Part shown: piece by piece, positions 8,953-18,128 of the stretch
Layout of the letters: each line of letters starts with the position of its first letter
Numbering within the stretch: position 1 is the stretch's first letter
Assembly (NCBI GenBank): GCA_016218215.1
Contig: JACREM010000057.1
Location: 1 to 42,492 of the forward strand
Direction of reading: 5' to 3'
Source: Candidatus Gottesmanbacteria bacterium
Lineage (GTDB): Bacteria > Patescibacteriota > Microgenomatia > UBA10105 > UBA927
Length of the DNA: 42,492 nt
Notes under the pieces: generated by a model
The model's input: the letters and a program-made list of their open reading frames with translations, nothing else
Told to the model about the DNA's origin: nothing
Databases searched by the model: none
Made by a program: the position numbers and the translations under genes

Positions 8953-9959
8953 TTAAATGTTTGGAGCACCTTGGGAGATTAGACCCAATTTTTGTTTTGC
9001 AACTTCTAAAATAGTTTGATCGATCTGCTTCTCCTCTGTAGAGAGATAGGTTATAGTTTTAAGATTTTCCATTGCAATATCGACGCACATTTTAAGGTGT
9101 GTTTGTAACTGACCATATAGATTATTAGCTTTTGGGTTATTCCTAGCTATCTCTAAAATTGTAATTGCTTCATTCCATCTAGATTCTAGATAGGAAGGTG
9201 AAGAATCAATTTGCCAGTCGGCAGGACCAGAAAATTTCCCAGGTGGACTAAAAAGTCCTTTTCTTTCTATAGATACATACTCTCTTAAGTCTCCTGTCAT
9301 TCCATGATTGAAATAATCTTCGAACTTTGACACTGAATCAGACATTCCTAATCGTTTGTATTCTGCAATTATTTTTTCCATTCCTCCAAAAAATTCAAGT
9401 GCTTGTTGTTCGGGTACTACCAAATTATATCGTCCCAAGATTTGCTGAGAAAGTATCTCTGGTATTTTTTCAAGATTTCCTTTTAGTCCGATTGATTCAA
9501 TTTGAGCAGGATCTAATTCGCTTAGAAATGAAGTAAAATTGTCTTTATTATTAATATTGATCATCATTTGTCCTTGAGTAGCAGACCCATTCTCGCTCAT
9601 GAGGGTGGCTCCTCCGGAAACAGGCTCAAGTGATAACCCAATATTATGCAATGTTTTTTTGTGAACAGAAAGCAAGAAAAATGAGTTTGCTTGTATATTT
9701 CCTTCTTCTGAAGCAATTGTGCCGTCAGCTGTTTGTGGTTCTACACCCCCCCCTCATTCGGCTCGAAGCTAGAGAGGATCATTCTAGCCATCATGTTACC
9801 CATTGAAAAATGACTGTTATATTTCTCTATATCATCAAATAATCGATTCACATAGTGAAGATTAACTTGTATTGGTTGATCTTCTACGCTAAAATTTACG
9901 ATTGTCGCAATAGGAATTTCTCCTTCCGGGGTTGCATCAAATTGTCCTTCTAGAACCAT
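8953..9959 (-). pseudogene. Hypothetical protein split by a frameshift at a G8 homopolymer (two ORFs 9741-9959 and 8953-9675 joined)
   Basis: Minus strand AATGAGGGGGGGGTGTAG; adding one G gives continuous EPNEGGGVEPQTADGTIASEEGNIQANSFFLLSVHKKT... into the second ORF. Confidence 0.75.
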
Positions 9960-10007
9960 GAATATATTTTAGGTTGATTAATGTATTTAGTCAATCAAGA
10001 AACAGTA

Positions 10008-11017
10008 GAGCTTGGTCCGAAACTCCTTGCAGATTGATTTGATAACGAAATAAGCAGCTGACATCCTGAATATGTAGTTCTGACGCTACGGAAGGAGGCC
10101 AACTGCCTATGAAATATATATCTCGTTTTCCCACGAAAGTAAAATTGCTTTTGGAGCTAGAATATCCTCTCATTGACCAACTCTTGCCTCGAAAAGGATT
10201 CATTGGCGGGAGGATTGGATACTCTAAGCCGTTGGTATTTAAATGGCTGTTAGTGAAAAAGGTGACCAACTGGGCATACCGTACGATCACGGAACTTTCC
10301 GGTATCTCCCACCAAACATTTGTGCGAAGAAATCAGGATTTTCTTGCCCATCAGGTCTATCAACAATTTTTCCAACATCTCGTGAAAACAGCGGTAAATC
10401 ATGGATTCATTCGTGGAGTCAAGGTCGCTCTTGATTCTTCATTTGTCTCAACATACAGCTCCAAACGAGAACTGGGAAGTGACGGGTGGAATGGATTCAA
10501 ACAATCCTTCGGGTTTAAACTCCATGCTCTCATTGATACTGAAACCAGGTTTCCGATTGCCCTCATCATCACCAACGGACTGGCTGCCGATTGTACACTG
10601 GCCATCCCTTTGCTTAAGAAGGCAAAACGATATCTGAAGAAAAAGGGGTATGTGCTTGCAGATAAAGGATACGATGACAGCGATATCATCAACTGGATTG
10701 TGAAGATGCTTCATTTTAAAGCAGGAATACCGATGCGGAAGAAAAGCAGACTCGCCAAGGGCAAGAAAAACAGATATGGCAATCTCCTCAACTGGCGAAT
10801 GAAGGCCGTAGGGAGAACCTTCAAAAAATCTATATACAAGTTTCGAACCGAAGTAGAACGCTTTTTCTCCCAGATCAAACACACATATCATCTGGGAAAA
10901 GAATATTGTCGGGGAATTGAAGCATTTACCAAAAACGTCTATCTGGCCTTGATTTCCTTTTGTCTTACCAAGCTTTATGGCGTTGGAATGAGGAGTTTTT
11001 AATTATGGACCAAGCTC
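10008..11017 (+). mobile_element. Complete insertion sequence (~1010 bp), IS5-like
   Basis: Perfect 11-bp terminal inverted repeats GAGCTTGGTCC (10008-10018) / GGACCAAGCTC (11007-11017), flanked by direct repeat AACAGTA (10001-10007, 11018-11024). Confidence 0.9.
10109..11002 (+). CDS. DDE transposase (IS4/IS5-like)
   Basis: VALDSSFV, ADKGYDD, FRTEVERFFSQIKHTY; SD GAAGGAGG upstream. Confidence 0.9.
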   Translation: MKYISRFPTKVKLLLELEYPLIDQLLPRKGFIGGRIGYSKPLVFKWLLVKKVTNWAYRTITELSGISHQTFVRRNQDFLAHQVYQQFFQHLVKTAVNHGFIRGVKVALDSSFVSTYSSKRELGSDGWNGFKQSFGFKLHALIDTETRFPIALIITNGLAADCTLAIPLLKKAKRYLKKKGYVLADKGYDDSDIINWIVKMLHFKAGIPMRKKSRLAKGKKNRYGNLLNWRMKAVGRTFKKSIYKFRTEVERFFSQIKHTYHLGKEYCRGIEAFTKNVYLALISFCLTKLYGVGMRSF

Positions 11018-11055
11018 AACAGTACACCAGTCTTGAAATAGTTTTGAGCCTCGGT

Positions 11056-11397
11056 TTATGGCACGAATTTGTGTTGCTCTGGAGTCCATGCGGGAGTACA
11101 GGGCATGAACATGGTGAGATTTCCTTCCCAGTAAAATTTTTCTCCTGGCTCAATAAGTACTACATCACCGAACTGTAAGAAGACTTTTTTCCCTTCAACA
11201 ACTACTGATCCCGTACCATTTATGACGTATATAAGTTCTTTGCATAGAGTATTGGCCGTTCTTCCTGTCTCTGGATATCTGCCTTTCAGTTCTACGATTA
11301 CTGCATTGATGTCACGATCTCCCAGTGGATATTCGTGCGCTATGCACGACTTGCTATTGGAATATTTTATAGATTGGATCGATGGAATATGTTTCAT
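11056..11397 (-). CDS. Small cupin-domain protein
   Basis: ELIYVINGTGSVVVEGKKVFLQFGDVVLIEPGEKFYWEG. Confidence 0.85.
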   Translation of the reverse strand: MKHIPSIQSIKYSNSKSCIAHEYPLGDRDINAVIVELKGRYPETGRTANTLCKELIYVINGTGSVVVEGKKVFLQFGDVVLIEPGEKFYWEGNLTMFMPCTPAWTPEQHKFVP

Positions 11398-12803
11398 CTA
11401 TGTGTATTCTCTGTCAGTTTTATGATTTTTTGTATCATTCGTAAAAATGAGGGTTGAGTATTGTATTTCTGTGCTTCGATTAATGGTATCCATCGTACAT
11501 CACGAGATTCGTGGCTTATTGTGAGCGGTTCGCTAAAATCAGCGATAAGGAGTATTCGTATATCAAAATGATCGTGGGCAATCTTTTTATTGTGAGCTGG
11601 GATTGTATGCACGTCAACGTCGAATATTCCTTTGCATTTTGGAGTATCGTCTAAATGTTTTAGTCCTGATTCTTCAAAAGCTTCGCGTTTGGCGACGGCA
11701 AAGGTGTTGTTTTCTCCATCGGAATGTCCGCCAAATTGTACCCATATGTTGAGTTTTTTGTGATGCGTGAGAAGTGTGTGGGTAAAGGTATGGTTCACGA
11801 TAAACGCAGAACCGGTCACATGACCTGAGGTGTTTTCATGATCAAAACAATGTATATCATCCTCGATAAACGAAATTATTTTTCTTCTCGATTGTTCTTC
11901 ATTTGTATCATGAGACCTGTATTTACTTAGGTGTTCAAGAATAAAATTTCGTTTGTCGTTTTTATCCCAAAAATAATTACTAGTTGGTGATAGAAAATTT
12001 TGTCCGGTTACCACATTTTTTCCTATTTTTTGTTCGAGCGCGATTCTTGCGTCTTTGGCGATTTTTCCACCTTTTCTTGCCGGTATTTTATTTTCTTCTA
12101 ATCCCTCTGTATTATCCTTTTCAGAAATTTTTCTGGTAGAAAGTTCTGCGAGGGCAGTAAAAATCAATTCTTCTTCACTCATATGATCCCGTAAATTCTG
12201 CGTTTTTAATCCTTTCAGGTTTTTATGATCTTTCACAGATAAATCGCTCCATTCCTGATGGATAATATTCGTTAATATTGCAAATTCTTCACCCTTTTTT
12301 ACGCTATGGCTGCTCCAATAATCAGTAAGTTTATTTCGTGTTTCTTGTCCCATCATTCGTTGTTGTATCCATTTTTCGCTTCGGCCCTGTTTTTGCCAAT
12401 ACTCTCTTGAACGATTGAGCGCTTTTTCTGGATCGTTCATTTCCTGCATTCTCTCGTATCCGACTTTGGCGAGCCAAAGTTTTATTGGTTCAGCCTTTTT
12501 ACTTGGAACGGATTGAATAAGTCTAAGAATCGTTTCGACATTGGCTACATCTGTTTTGTAAAATTTACCATCGGTAGATTGCATTTTCAGTTGGTCACAT
12601 TTTGTGACCAACTGACTTCCTTCATTCTTTAGTCGATTTTTTAAAGTAGTCCAATAGCTTTTTGCTTTTTTAAAATTGATTTGATCTGTTAATGCGGCGA
12701 CAATATCAATTACCGAAAAGAACCAAGATTCACTTTTTTTGTCATAAAAGCGTCGAATTTTAAAATTTTCGAAGATAGCAAGTGAGTTTTGAGTATTTTG
12801 CAT
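11394..12803 (-). CDS. Bro-N/DinD-like domain protein fused to C-terminal Nudix hydrolase domain
   Basis: N-term IRRFYDKKSESWFFSVIDIVAALTD...; DinD-like KNLKGLKTQNLRDHM...; C-term GHVTGSAFIVN...FGGHSDGENNTFAVAKREAFEESGL Nudix-box. Confidence 0.85.
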   Translation of the reverse strand: MQNTQNSLAIFENFKIRRFYDKKSESWFFSVIDIVAALTDQINFKKAKSYWTTLKNRLKNEGSQLVTKCDQLKMQSTDGKFYKTDVANVETILRLIQSVPSKKAEPIKLWLAKVGYERMQEMNDPEKALNRSREYWQKQGRSEKWIQQRMMGQETRNKLTDYWSSHSVKKGEEFAILTNIIHQEWSDLSVKDHKNLKGLKTQNLRDHMSEEELIFTALAELSTRKISEKDNTEGLEENKIPARKGGKIAKDARIALEQKIGKNVVTGQNFLSPTSNYFWDKNDKRNFILEHLSKYRSHDTNEEQSRRKIISFIEDDIHCFDHENTSGHVTGSAFIVNHTFTHTLLTHHKKLNIWVQFGGHSDGENNTFAVAKREAFEESGLKHLDDTPKCKGIFDVDVHTIPAHNKKIAHDHFDIRILLIADFSEPLTISHESRDVRWIPLIEAQKYNTQPSFLRMIQKIIKLTENTHR

Positions 12804-12809
12804 GTGTAT

Positions 12810-13988
12810 TTATAATACCTGACTAGTATTTTGATTCTTTTTATAAAGTAACCATCCGGGTAGAGCAACGATCAATGTCAAAACCGCTAATAGTATAAGA
12901 GTATTTTTTATTCCAAACACGTCAATTGCGTATCCGCCCAGAGGCATGGTAATTCCGACGATTATAAATGTCAAAAAACTATAGGTAGAAAGCATGGTGC
13001 TTCTTTCTTCGTTGCTGATTTCTTTTTGAAGCAAAATGAGGAGTATTTGATCTTTATATGATGCCACTAAAAATAAAAGCAGCATTATCGCCACGCCGGC
13101 TATGGAGTTTATTTTACTCAATGTCAAAAAAGCAAGAGATGTAAGAACTATACTCAGGGATAATGAGAAGTTTGAACCAATTTTTGGAGAATTTTATATG
13201 TGTATATAGAAATAGGCGCTTTGCATCCGGAAAATATGGCAGCAATGGCTCCAAGAAAGGCAATTGGTATCCCAAGTGTAATTTGTAGAGGTTGATGCAT
13301 GTTGTTTGCATAAAGACTTCCGACAAAAAATAAGGTAGAGCCAATGATAATCAGTCCAAAGATGTGCTTATTGGTGAATGATAATAGAACACCCTTTTTT
13401 ATTTTTTGAAAATATATTTGAAGAGACGGTCTATCACCTTTGAATTCCCATCGTATGAGATAGATAAGAAGTGCAGACAAAAATAAAAATATTGAAGATA
13501 CTATATACGGTAACTGCGGAAATTCCTTATACATGAAAGAAACCAAAGGACTTGCAAGGAGTGTACCGAGTAAAAGATATGCACTTATTTTCCCTTGAAC
13601 TTTGGGGTATTCCTCACTCTTGTCCTGACGCAGTAATATGTCGTGGGTCAGTGAAGAAAACGCTCCCGATTGGAGTGCGATTCCACTTCCGGCCCAGAAC
13701 CGAGCCTGTTAAAAATATTGGGAATATAGGATTGATAGCAACAATGAGAGGAGCAAATGCGTGAATCACGAGGCCCCAAAAGACAGAAGTTTTGTGTCCA
13801 AAAGTATCGGCAAACCCGCCTGTTGGAATCTCAAGAAGTGCGTAGCAGATAAAAAATACAGATGAAAGCAAAGCGATCTCAGTCTGATTTAGCCCATTTG
13901 AAAGTCTATATAGAGTTTCTATTACCGCGACAGCGTATGCCGCACCCATGAAAAAATTTGCAGTATATATTTTGTAAATTTCTCTCAT
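12810..13988 (-). pseudogene. MFS transporter with two frameshifts
   Basis: Three consecutive minus-strand fragments (…GGFADTFGHKTSVFWG…; …MVSFMYKEFPQLPYIVSSI…; …GGYAIDVFGIKNTLIL…) joined by frame changes near 13690 and 13168. Confidence 0.85.
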
Positions 13989-14005
13989 AGCGAATTTATT
14001 TTTAC

Positions 14006-14671
14006 TCACGGGCATCGCTCCGATTTTATGTAACCCGCCGCTTGCGCTTCTTTCTCGGTGCAAAACCACTGTTCGCCGACGTCTTCTTCTACGACCGCAA
14101 ATGGGTACTGAGTGCACCCGGGCATGTGATATGTTTTTCTTGTCCTGTCTATATTTCCTTTTATGGTACAGTTTGGGTTTTTAGTATTGGTCATAGACTG
14201 ACACGTGCCATACAGTCCAAGATTGTTTCCTTTTGCGTCGTCTGCCACTCTTTTAAGTGCCTCTGTTTGTGACGTTTTGTCACTATGATACCGCGCAAAC
14301 CCTCCGGCAAGAAGTTCTTTATTTACGAGCGTGTCTCTCGCGTATACGAGCGCCATGCCTCGGCCTTGTTGATCCGGGATCTGCTCGGTTATCCAGACTC
14401 GTTTTCCGGAGACGAGTTCTTCAAGTTTTTTCTTTGCCTCCTGCCCGCCGCATAGTTCAAGTTCCGGCGCATCGAGCTGGCGCAGTCGTAAACGTTCTTT
14501 ATTTTCGAGAATGAGTGTATCACCGTCATAGACCGAGATCACTCCGACTCCCTGAGTATATTCCAGTGTTTTTTCTCGGTATAAAAGTATGCCGTTGAGG
14601 ATAAAAGAGGGAATAAAGAGGAGGGCAAAAATAGTTGCAAGTCGAGGTAAAATTGTCGCCTTCTTGACCAT
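14006..14671 (-). CDS. Thermonuclease (SNase)-like protein with Cys-containing C-terminal module
   Basis: VISVYDGDTLILENKERLRLRQLDAPEL, GRGMALVYARDTLVNKELLAGGFAR. Confidence 0.92.
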   Translation of the reverse strand: MVKKATILPRLATIFALLFIPSFILNGILLYREKTLEYTQGVGVISVYDGDTLILENKERLRLRQLDAPELELCGGQEAKKKLEELVSGKRVWITEQIPDQQGRGMALVYARDTLVNKELLAGGFARYHSDKTSQTEALKRVADDAKGNNLGLYGTCQSMTNTKNPNCTIKGNIDRTRKTYHMPGCTQYPFAVVEEDVGEQWFCTEKEAQAAGYIKSERCP

Positions 14672-14675
14672 GTGA

Positions 14676-15452
14676 TCAGTATATCATTTCATTTTTATAT
14701 TTTCGTAATTTATTTCCAAGTAGAGTATTAAGGTGGGAGTGAGGAAATAAATCTTTTGGGTATAGAGAGATTACCTTCAATTTATATTTTTGTATCATCT
14801 TTAATTTTTTCTTCATAAGAGCATCATATCTTTTTAGTTGTCCTTGTAATCCAAAAAACTCTATGAGCGTTTTTCCTATTTTAAAGTCTGCAGTAAATCG
14901 ATCCTGTGGATATGGGACGTTTCGCTCATGAGGAATTTTATTGGTTGATAGCCAATCGTCGATAATCTTTTCAGAAAATGAGTCACACTTATGGCCATCC
15001 TGTGCGATAAATTTTTTTGCAAACAAAACTGGATTTGGTGAAAATCCCGCTTCTCGGATGGCAGAATTCCAAGAATCGAATGTTCGATAATAAGATCCAT
15101 AGTGACTGTAGAAGTCTCTTTTTGTAGGGATGCGTTTATGTTTGGTGGCAAATTCAATTAATAGTTGTAGTAAATGTTTTCTTGAGTATTGAATTTGAAA
15201 ATGATGTGGGGTGTTGATGCCGCCTTTTCGATTAAAAATAGCCCTTACGGATGGAGATATTTTTTCTATTCCATTTCTATAGCCACGAAGTTGCAATTCG
15301 ATTTTTTGAGATTTGCGTAAATGAATATGTCGCGTGTAATAAAAAGATGATCCTAAAGAGATAGACAATTTTTTTGCAATATCTCTGAAGCTGTTACCTT
15401 TTACACGAAGTAGACATGCATTTTTCTTTATGTCTTTGGGCAGTTTATTCAT
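14676..15452 (-). CDS. Putative PD-(D/E)XK (Vsr/DUF559-like) homing-type endonuclease with homing-endonuclease-associated repeat
   Basis: HTH (SFRDIAKKLSIS), repeat RIPTKRDFYSHYGSYYRTFDSWNSAIREAGFSPN, nuclease-like SFSEKIIDDWL...FTADFKIGKTLIEFFG...KKKLKMIQKYKLKVI; start trimmed from 15524 since the extension is tRNA. Confidence 0.65.
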   Translation of the reverse strand: MNKLPKDIKKNACLLRVKGNSFRDIAKKLSISLGSSFYYTRHIHLRKSQKIELQLRGYRNGIEKISPSVRAIFNRKGGINTPHHFQIQYSRKHLLQLLIEFATKHKRIPTKRDFYSHYGSYYRTFDSWNSAIREAGFSPNPVLFAKKFIAQDGHKCDSFSEKIIDDWLSTNKIPHERNVPYPQDRFTADFKIGKTLIEFFGLQGQLKRYDALMKKKLKMIQKYKLKVISLYPKDLFPHSHLNTLLGNKLRKYKNEMIY

Positions 15453-15454
15453 TG

Positions 15455-15528
15455 TCGGGGTGGCCGGTCCCGCCCCGGCAACCTCTCGCACCCCATGCGA
15501 GTGCGCTAGCTTATTGCGCCACACCCCG
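15455..15528 (-). tRNA. tRNA-Pro(GGG), non-canonical elbow
   Basis: Cloverleaf: CGGGGTG/CACCCCG acceptor, GCGC/GCGC D-stem, CTCGC-ATGGGGT-GCGAG anticodon arm, GCCGG-GGCGGGA-CCGGC T arm. Confidence 0.8.
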
Positions 15529-15557
15529 TAGTATCTTCTTGTATTCTATCATTCTTT

Positions 15558-16364
15558 GTGAAAGAATGGGTTCAAGAATTATCCGTAATACATATGGTAG
15601 GAATCTGGATCGGCATCGGTGTATTTGTTCTATTCATTCTTCTCTCAATGGTTCGTGTTCTTCAGGAATACGAACGGGGAGTCGTTTTTTTTCTCGGGCG
15701 CTATGTTGGTACCCGAGGTCCTGGGCTTATCCTGTTAGTGCCTATGCTTGAACAACTTACGACCGTTTCACTTCGTACGGTGACCATGGATATTCCTTCG
15801 CAGAAAATCATTACAAAAGATAACGTTTCCATAGACATTGCTGCAGTTGCGTATTATCACGTCATCGATCCAGAAAAATCAGTAGTAAAGATAGAAGATG
15901 TTCAAAATGCCGTGAATCAAATTAGCCAGACGACTGTTCGAAATGTTGTCGGACAATTCATGCTCGATCAGTTGCTCCAAAAAACGCGGGATATCAATAC
16001 CCAGATAAAAAATGTGATCGATGCTCATACAGAGCCATGGGGCGTTCAAGTGACTGTAGTTGAGATAAAAGATATTTCATTACCTGAAAATATGCAGCGT
16101 GCCATGGCAAAAGAAGCGGAAGCGGAGAGGGAAAGAAGAGCTAAAATTGTTGCTGCAGAAGGGGAATATCAGGCAGCAGAAAAGCTCGGGCAGGCAGCAG
16201 ATCTTATCAGTAAGCATCCGGTTGCTCTCCAGCTTCGTACGCTTCAGACGATGGCTGAGATTAGTGTTGAGAAAAATTCGACTATTATTTTCCCTGCTCA
16301 GTTTATGACTACTGTTCAAGAAGCGATCAAGATGATCGGGAATGATTCAAAAAAGCTAAAGTAA
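15558..16364 (+). CDS. Slipin/stomatin-like SPFH protein
   Basis: [26 protein letters not shown]...[18 protein letters not shown]-type stomatin pattern. Confidence 0.93.
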   Translation: MKEWVQELSVIHMVGIWIGIGVFVLFILLSMVRVLQEYERGVVFFLGRYVGTRGPGLILLVPMLEQLTTVSLRTVTMDIPSQKIITKDNVSIDIAAVAYYHVIDPEKSVVKIEDVQNAVNQISQTTVRNVVGQFMLDQLLQKTRDINTQIKNVIDAHTEPWGVQVTVVEIKDISLPENMQRAMAKEAEAERERRAKIVAAEGEYQAAEKLGQAADLISKHPVALQLRTLQTMAEISVEKNSTIIFPAQFMTTVQEAIKMIGNDSKKLK

Positions 16365-16404
16365 TTATATTCATCTTATTCCTGCCCGGAAAAGGAGTTC
16401 TCAT

Positions 16405-17433
16405 ATGTCTCAGGATGCAAAACTTCAGGTGATCCGTCTTGCCATGGAGCAGATTGAAAAGCAGTATGGTAAAGGATCCATCATGCGGCTTGGAGAACAG
16501 TCAGGAAAAATGGCGATCGATGTTATCTCCACAGGATGTCTTCCTTTGGACCTGGCTTTAGGAGTTGGTGGACTTCCGCGCGGTAGAGTGATCGAGATAT
16601 ATGGTCCTGAGGCTTCAGGAAAAACGACTGTCTGTCTTTCAACTATTGCAGAAGCGCAAAAAAACGGAGGGGTTGCGGCGTTTATCGATGCAGAGCATGC
16701 TCTCGACCCACAGTGGGCAGAGACGCTCGGGGTTAAGCTTGACGACCTTCTTATTTCTCAGCCGGATACTGGCGAGCAGGCACTTGAAATTGCTGAGACG
16801 CTTATTCGTAGTGGTGGTATAGATATTATTATCATTGATTCTGTCGCGGCCTTAGTCCCACGAGCTGAGATAGAAGGAGAGATGGGTGATTCCACCATGG
16901 GTCTTCAGGCGAGGCTCATGTCTCAGGCACTTCGAAAGCTTACCGCCGTTATCTCAAAATCAAAGACGATCGTTGTCTTTACCAACCAACTTCGTCAGAA
17001 GATTGGTGTCATGTTTGGCAATCCCGAGACGACCACGGGTGGTATGGCTCTAAAATTTTACGCGAGTATCCGTATGGATTCGCGAAAAATTGAAAGCCTC
17101 AAAGACGGGGATGTTGTCATAGGAAGTAGGCATAGAGTCAGAGTCGTAAAAAATAAAGTCTCTCCGCCATTTCGCGTAGCAGAGTTTGATGTTATGGGGA
17201 GTGGTATTTCAAAGGAAGGTGCACTTATCGACGTAGGTCTTGAGTACGGTATTCTGACAAAGTCAGGAGCATTTTTTAAGTATGGCACACAGATGCTTGG
17301 ACAGGGGAGAGAAGCATCGAAATTGTTTTTGAAGGAAAATCATAAAATGAATAAAGAAATTTCCGATGAGATCTGGAAAAAAGTGAGATCCGGTTCTGTT
17401 CAGCCAAAAGTGGTCATCGGTACCGAAGAGTAG
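16405..17433 (+). CDS. recA: Recombinase RecA
   Basis: [42 protein letters not shown]. Confidence 0.99.
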   Translation: MSQDAKLQVIRLAMEQIEKQYGKGSIMRLGEQSGKMAIDVISTGCLPLDLALGVGGLPRGRVIEIYGPEASGKTTVCLSTIAEAQKNGGVAAFIDAEHALDPQWAETLGVKLDDLLISQPDTGEQALEIAETLIRSGGIDIIIIDSVAALVPRAEIEGEMGDSTMGLQARLMSQALRKLTAVISKSKTIVVFTNQLRQKIGVMFGNPETTTGGMALKFYASIRMDSRKIESLKDGDVVIGSRHRVRVVKNKVSPPFRVAEFDVMGSGISKEGALIDVGLEYGILTKSGAFFKYGTQMLGQGREASKLFLKENHKMNKEISDEIWKKVRSGSVQPKVVIGTEE

Positions 17434-17436
17434 TGT

Positions 17437-17928
17437 ATGAACGAGTCTGCCAAAACCGAAGTATCATCAAAACTTTTGAATGCTGGGTTTCGGTATGTCT
17501 CCATACGAAAAAGAAGCGAAAAAGAGATACTGGATTTTTTGAAAAAAAAAGCAGTGAAAATTGCCGGAGGAATTACAGTCTTAGATGACGTTTTGGAAAA
17601 ACTTCGGGGATATGGATATATAGATGATTCAGTTTTTGCTTCATGGGTGATAGAAAGTCGAAGATCTCATAATCCCCATGGAACTGAAAGTATTGTTCGA
17701 GAACTCAAGGGCAAGGGAGTGTCCCCAGAAGATATTGAAGCGTCGCTACAAAAGAAGTCTACTGAAACAAGGACAGATAAAGAACTTGCGAAGCAAGTTT
17801 TAGAAAAGATTATCGGTCGGTATCAGGGGCTACCTCCTTATGAGAAAAAAAGGAAACTTTTTGGGGTACTTGGAAGGCGGGGATTTGCTTTTTCTGTCAT
17901 TTCTAGCGTCGTTGACGATCTGGTGTAA
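17437..17928 (+). CDS. recX: Regulatory protein RecX
   Basis: Directly after recA; RKRSEKEILDFLKKK, LRGYGYIDDSVFASWVI. Confidence 0.93.
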   Translation: MNESAKTEVSSKLLNAGFRYVSIRKRSEKEILDFLKKKAVKIAGGITVLDDVLEKLRGYGYIDDSVFASWVIESRRSHNPHGTESIVRELKGKGVSPEDIEASLQKKSTETRTDKELAKQVLEKIIGRYQGLPPYEKKRKLFGVLGRRGFAFSVISSVVDDLV

Positions 17929-17940
17929 AGAAAGTATAAT
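17912..17940 (+). promoter_or_regulatory. Sigma70-type promoter TTGACG-N17-TATAAT at recX 3' end, upstream of rny
   Basis: -35 17912-17917, -10 17935-17940. Confidence 0.65.
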
Positions 17941-18128
17941 AGCAAGTAGCATTACGTGTCATAAAAACTAGTATGATTCAAACGAAGTATAAAAGCATTT
18001 CCGTCGCATTGTTATCTGCTTTTCCACCTGAGATTTCTTTAGGGTAATTCTTCGTGCTTCATCAGTTTTTATCTCACACATATCGAAATTTTTATTGATG
18101 CATTGTTACACACCTGCGAAGGAGGCAT

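Noticed and set aside
10401-10891. Additional ORFs within the transposase gene on both strands
   Set aside because: Overlap the intact DDE transposase; likely spurious.
15453-15524. N-terminal extension [24 protein letters not shown] of the endonuclease ORF
   Set aside because: It is translated tRNA-Pro sequence; ATG at 15452 is the better start.
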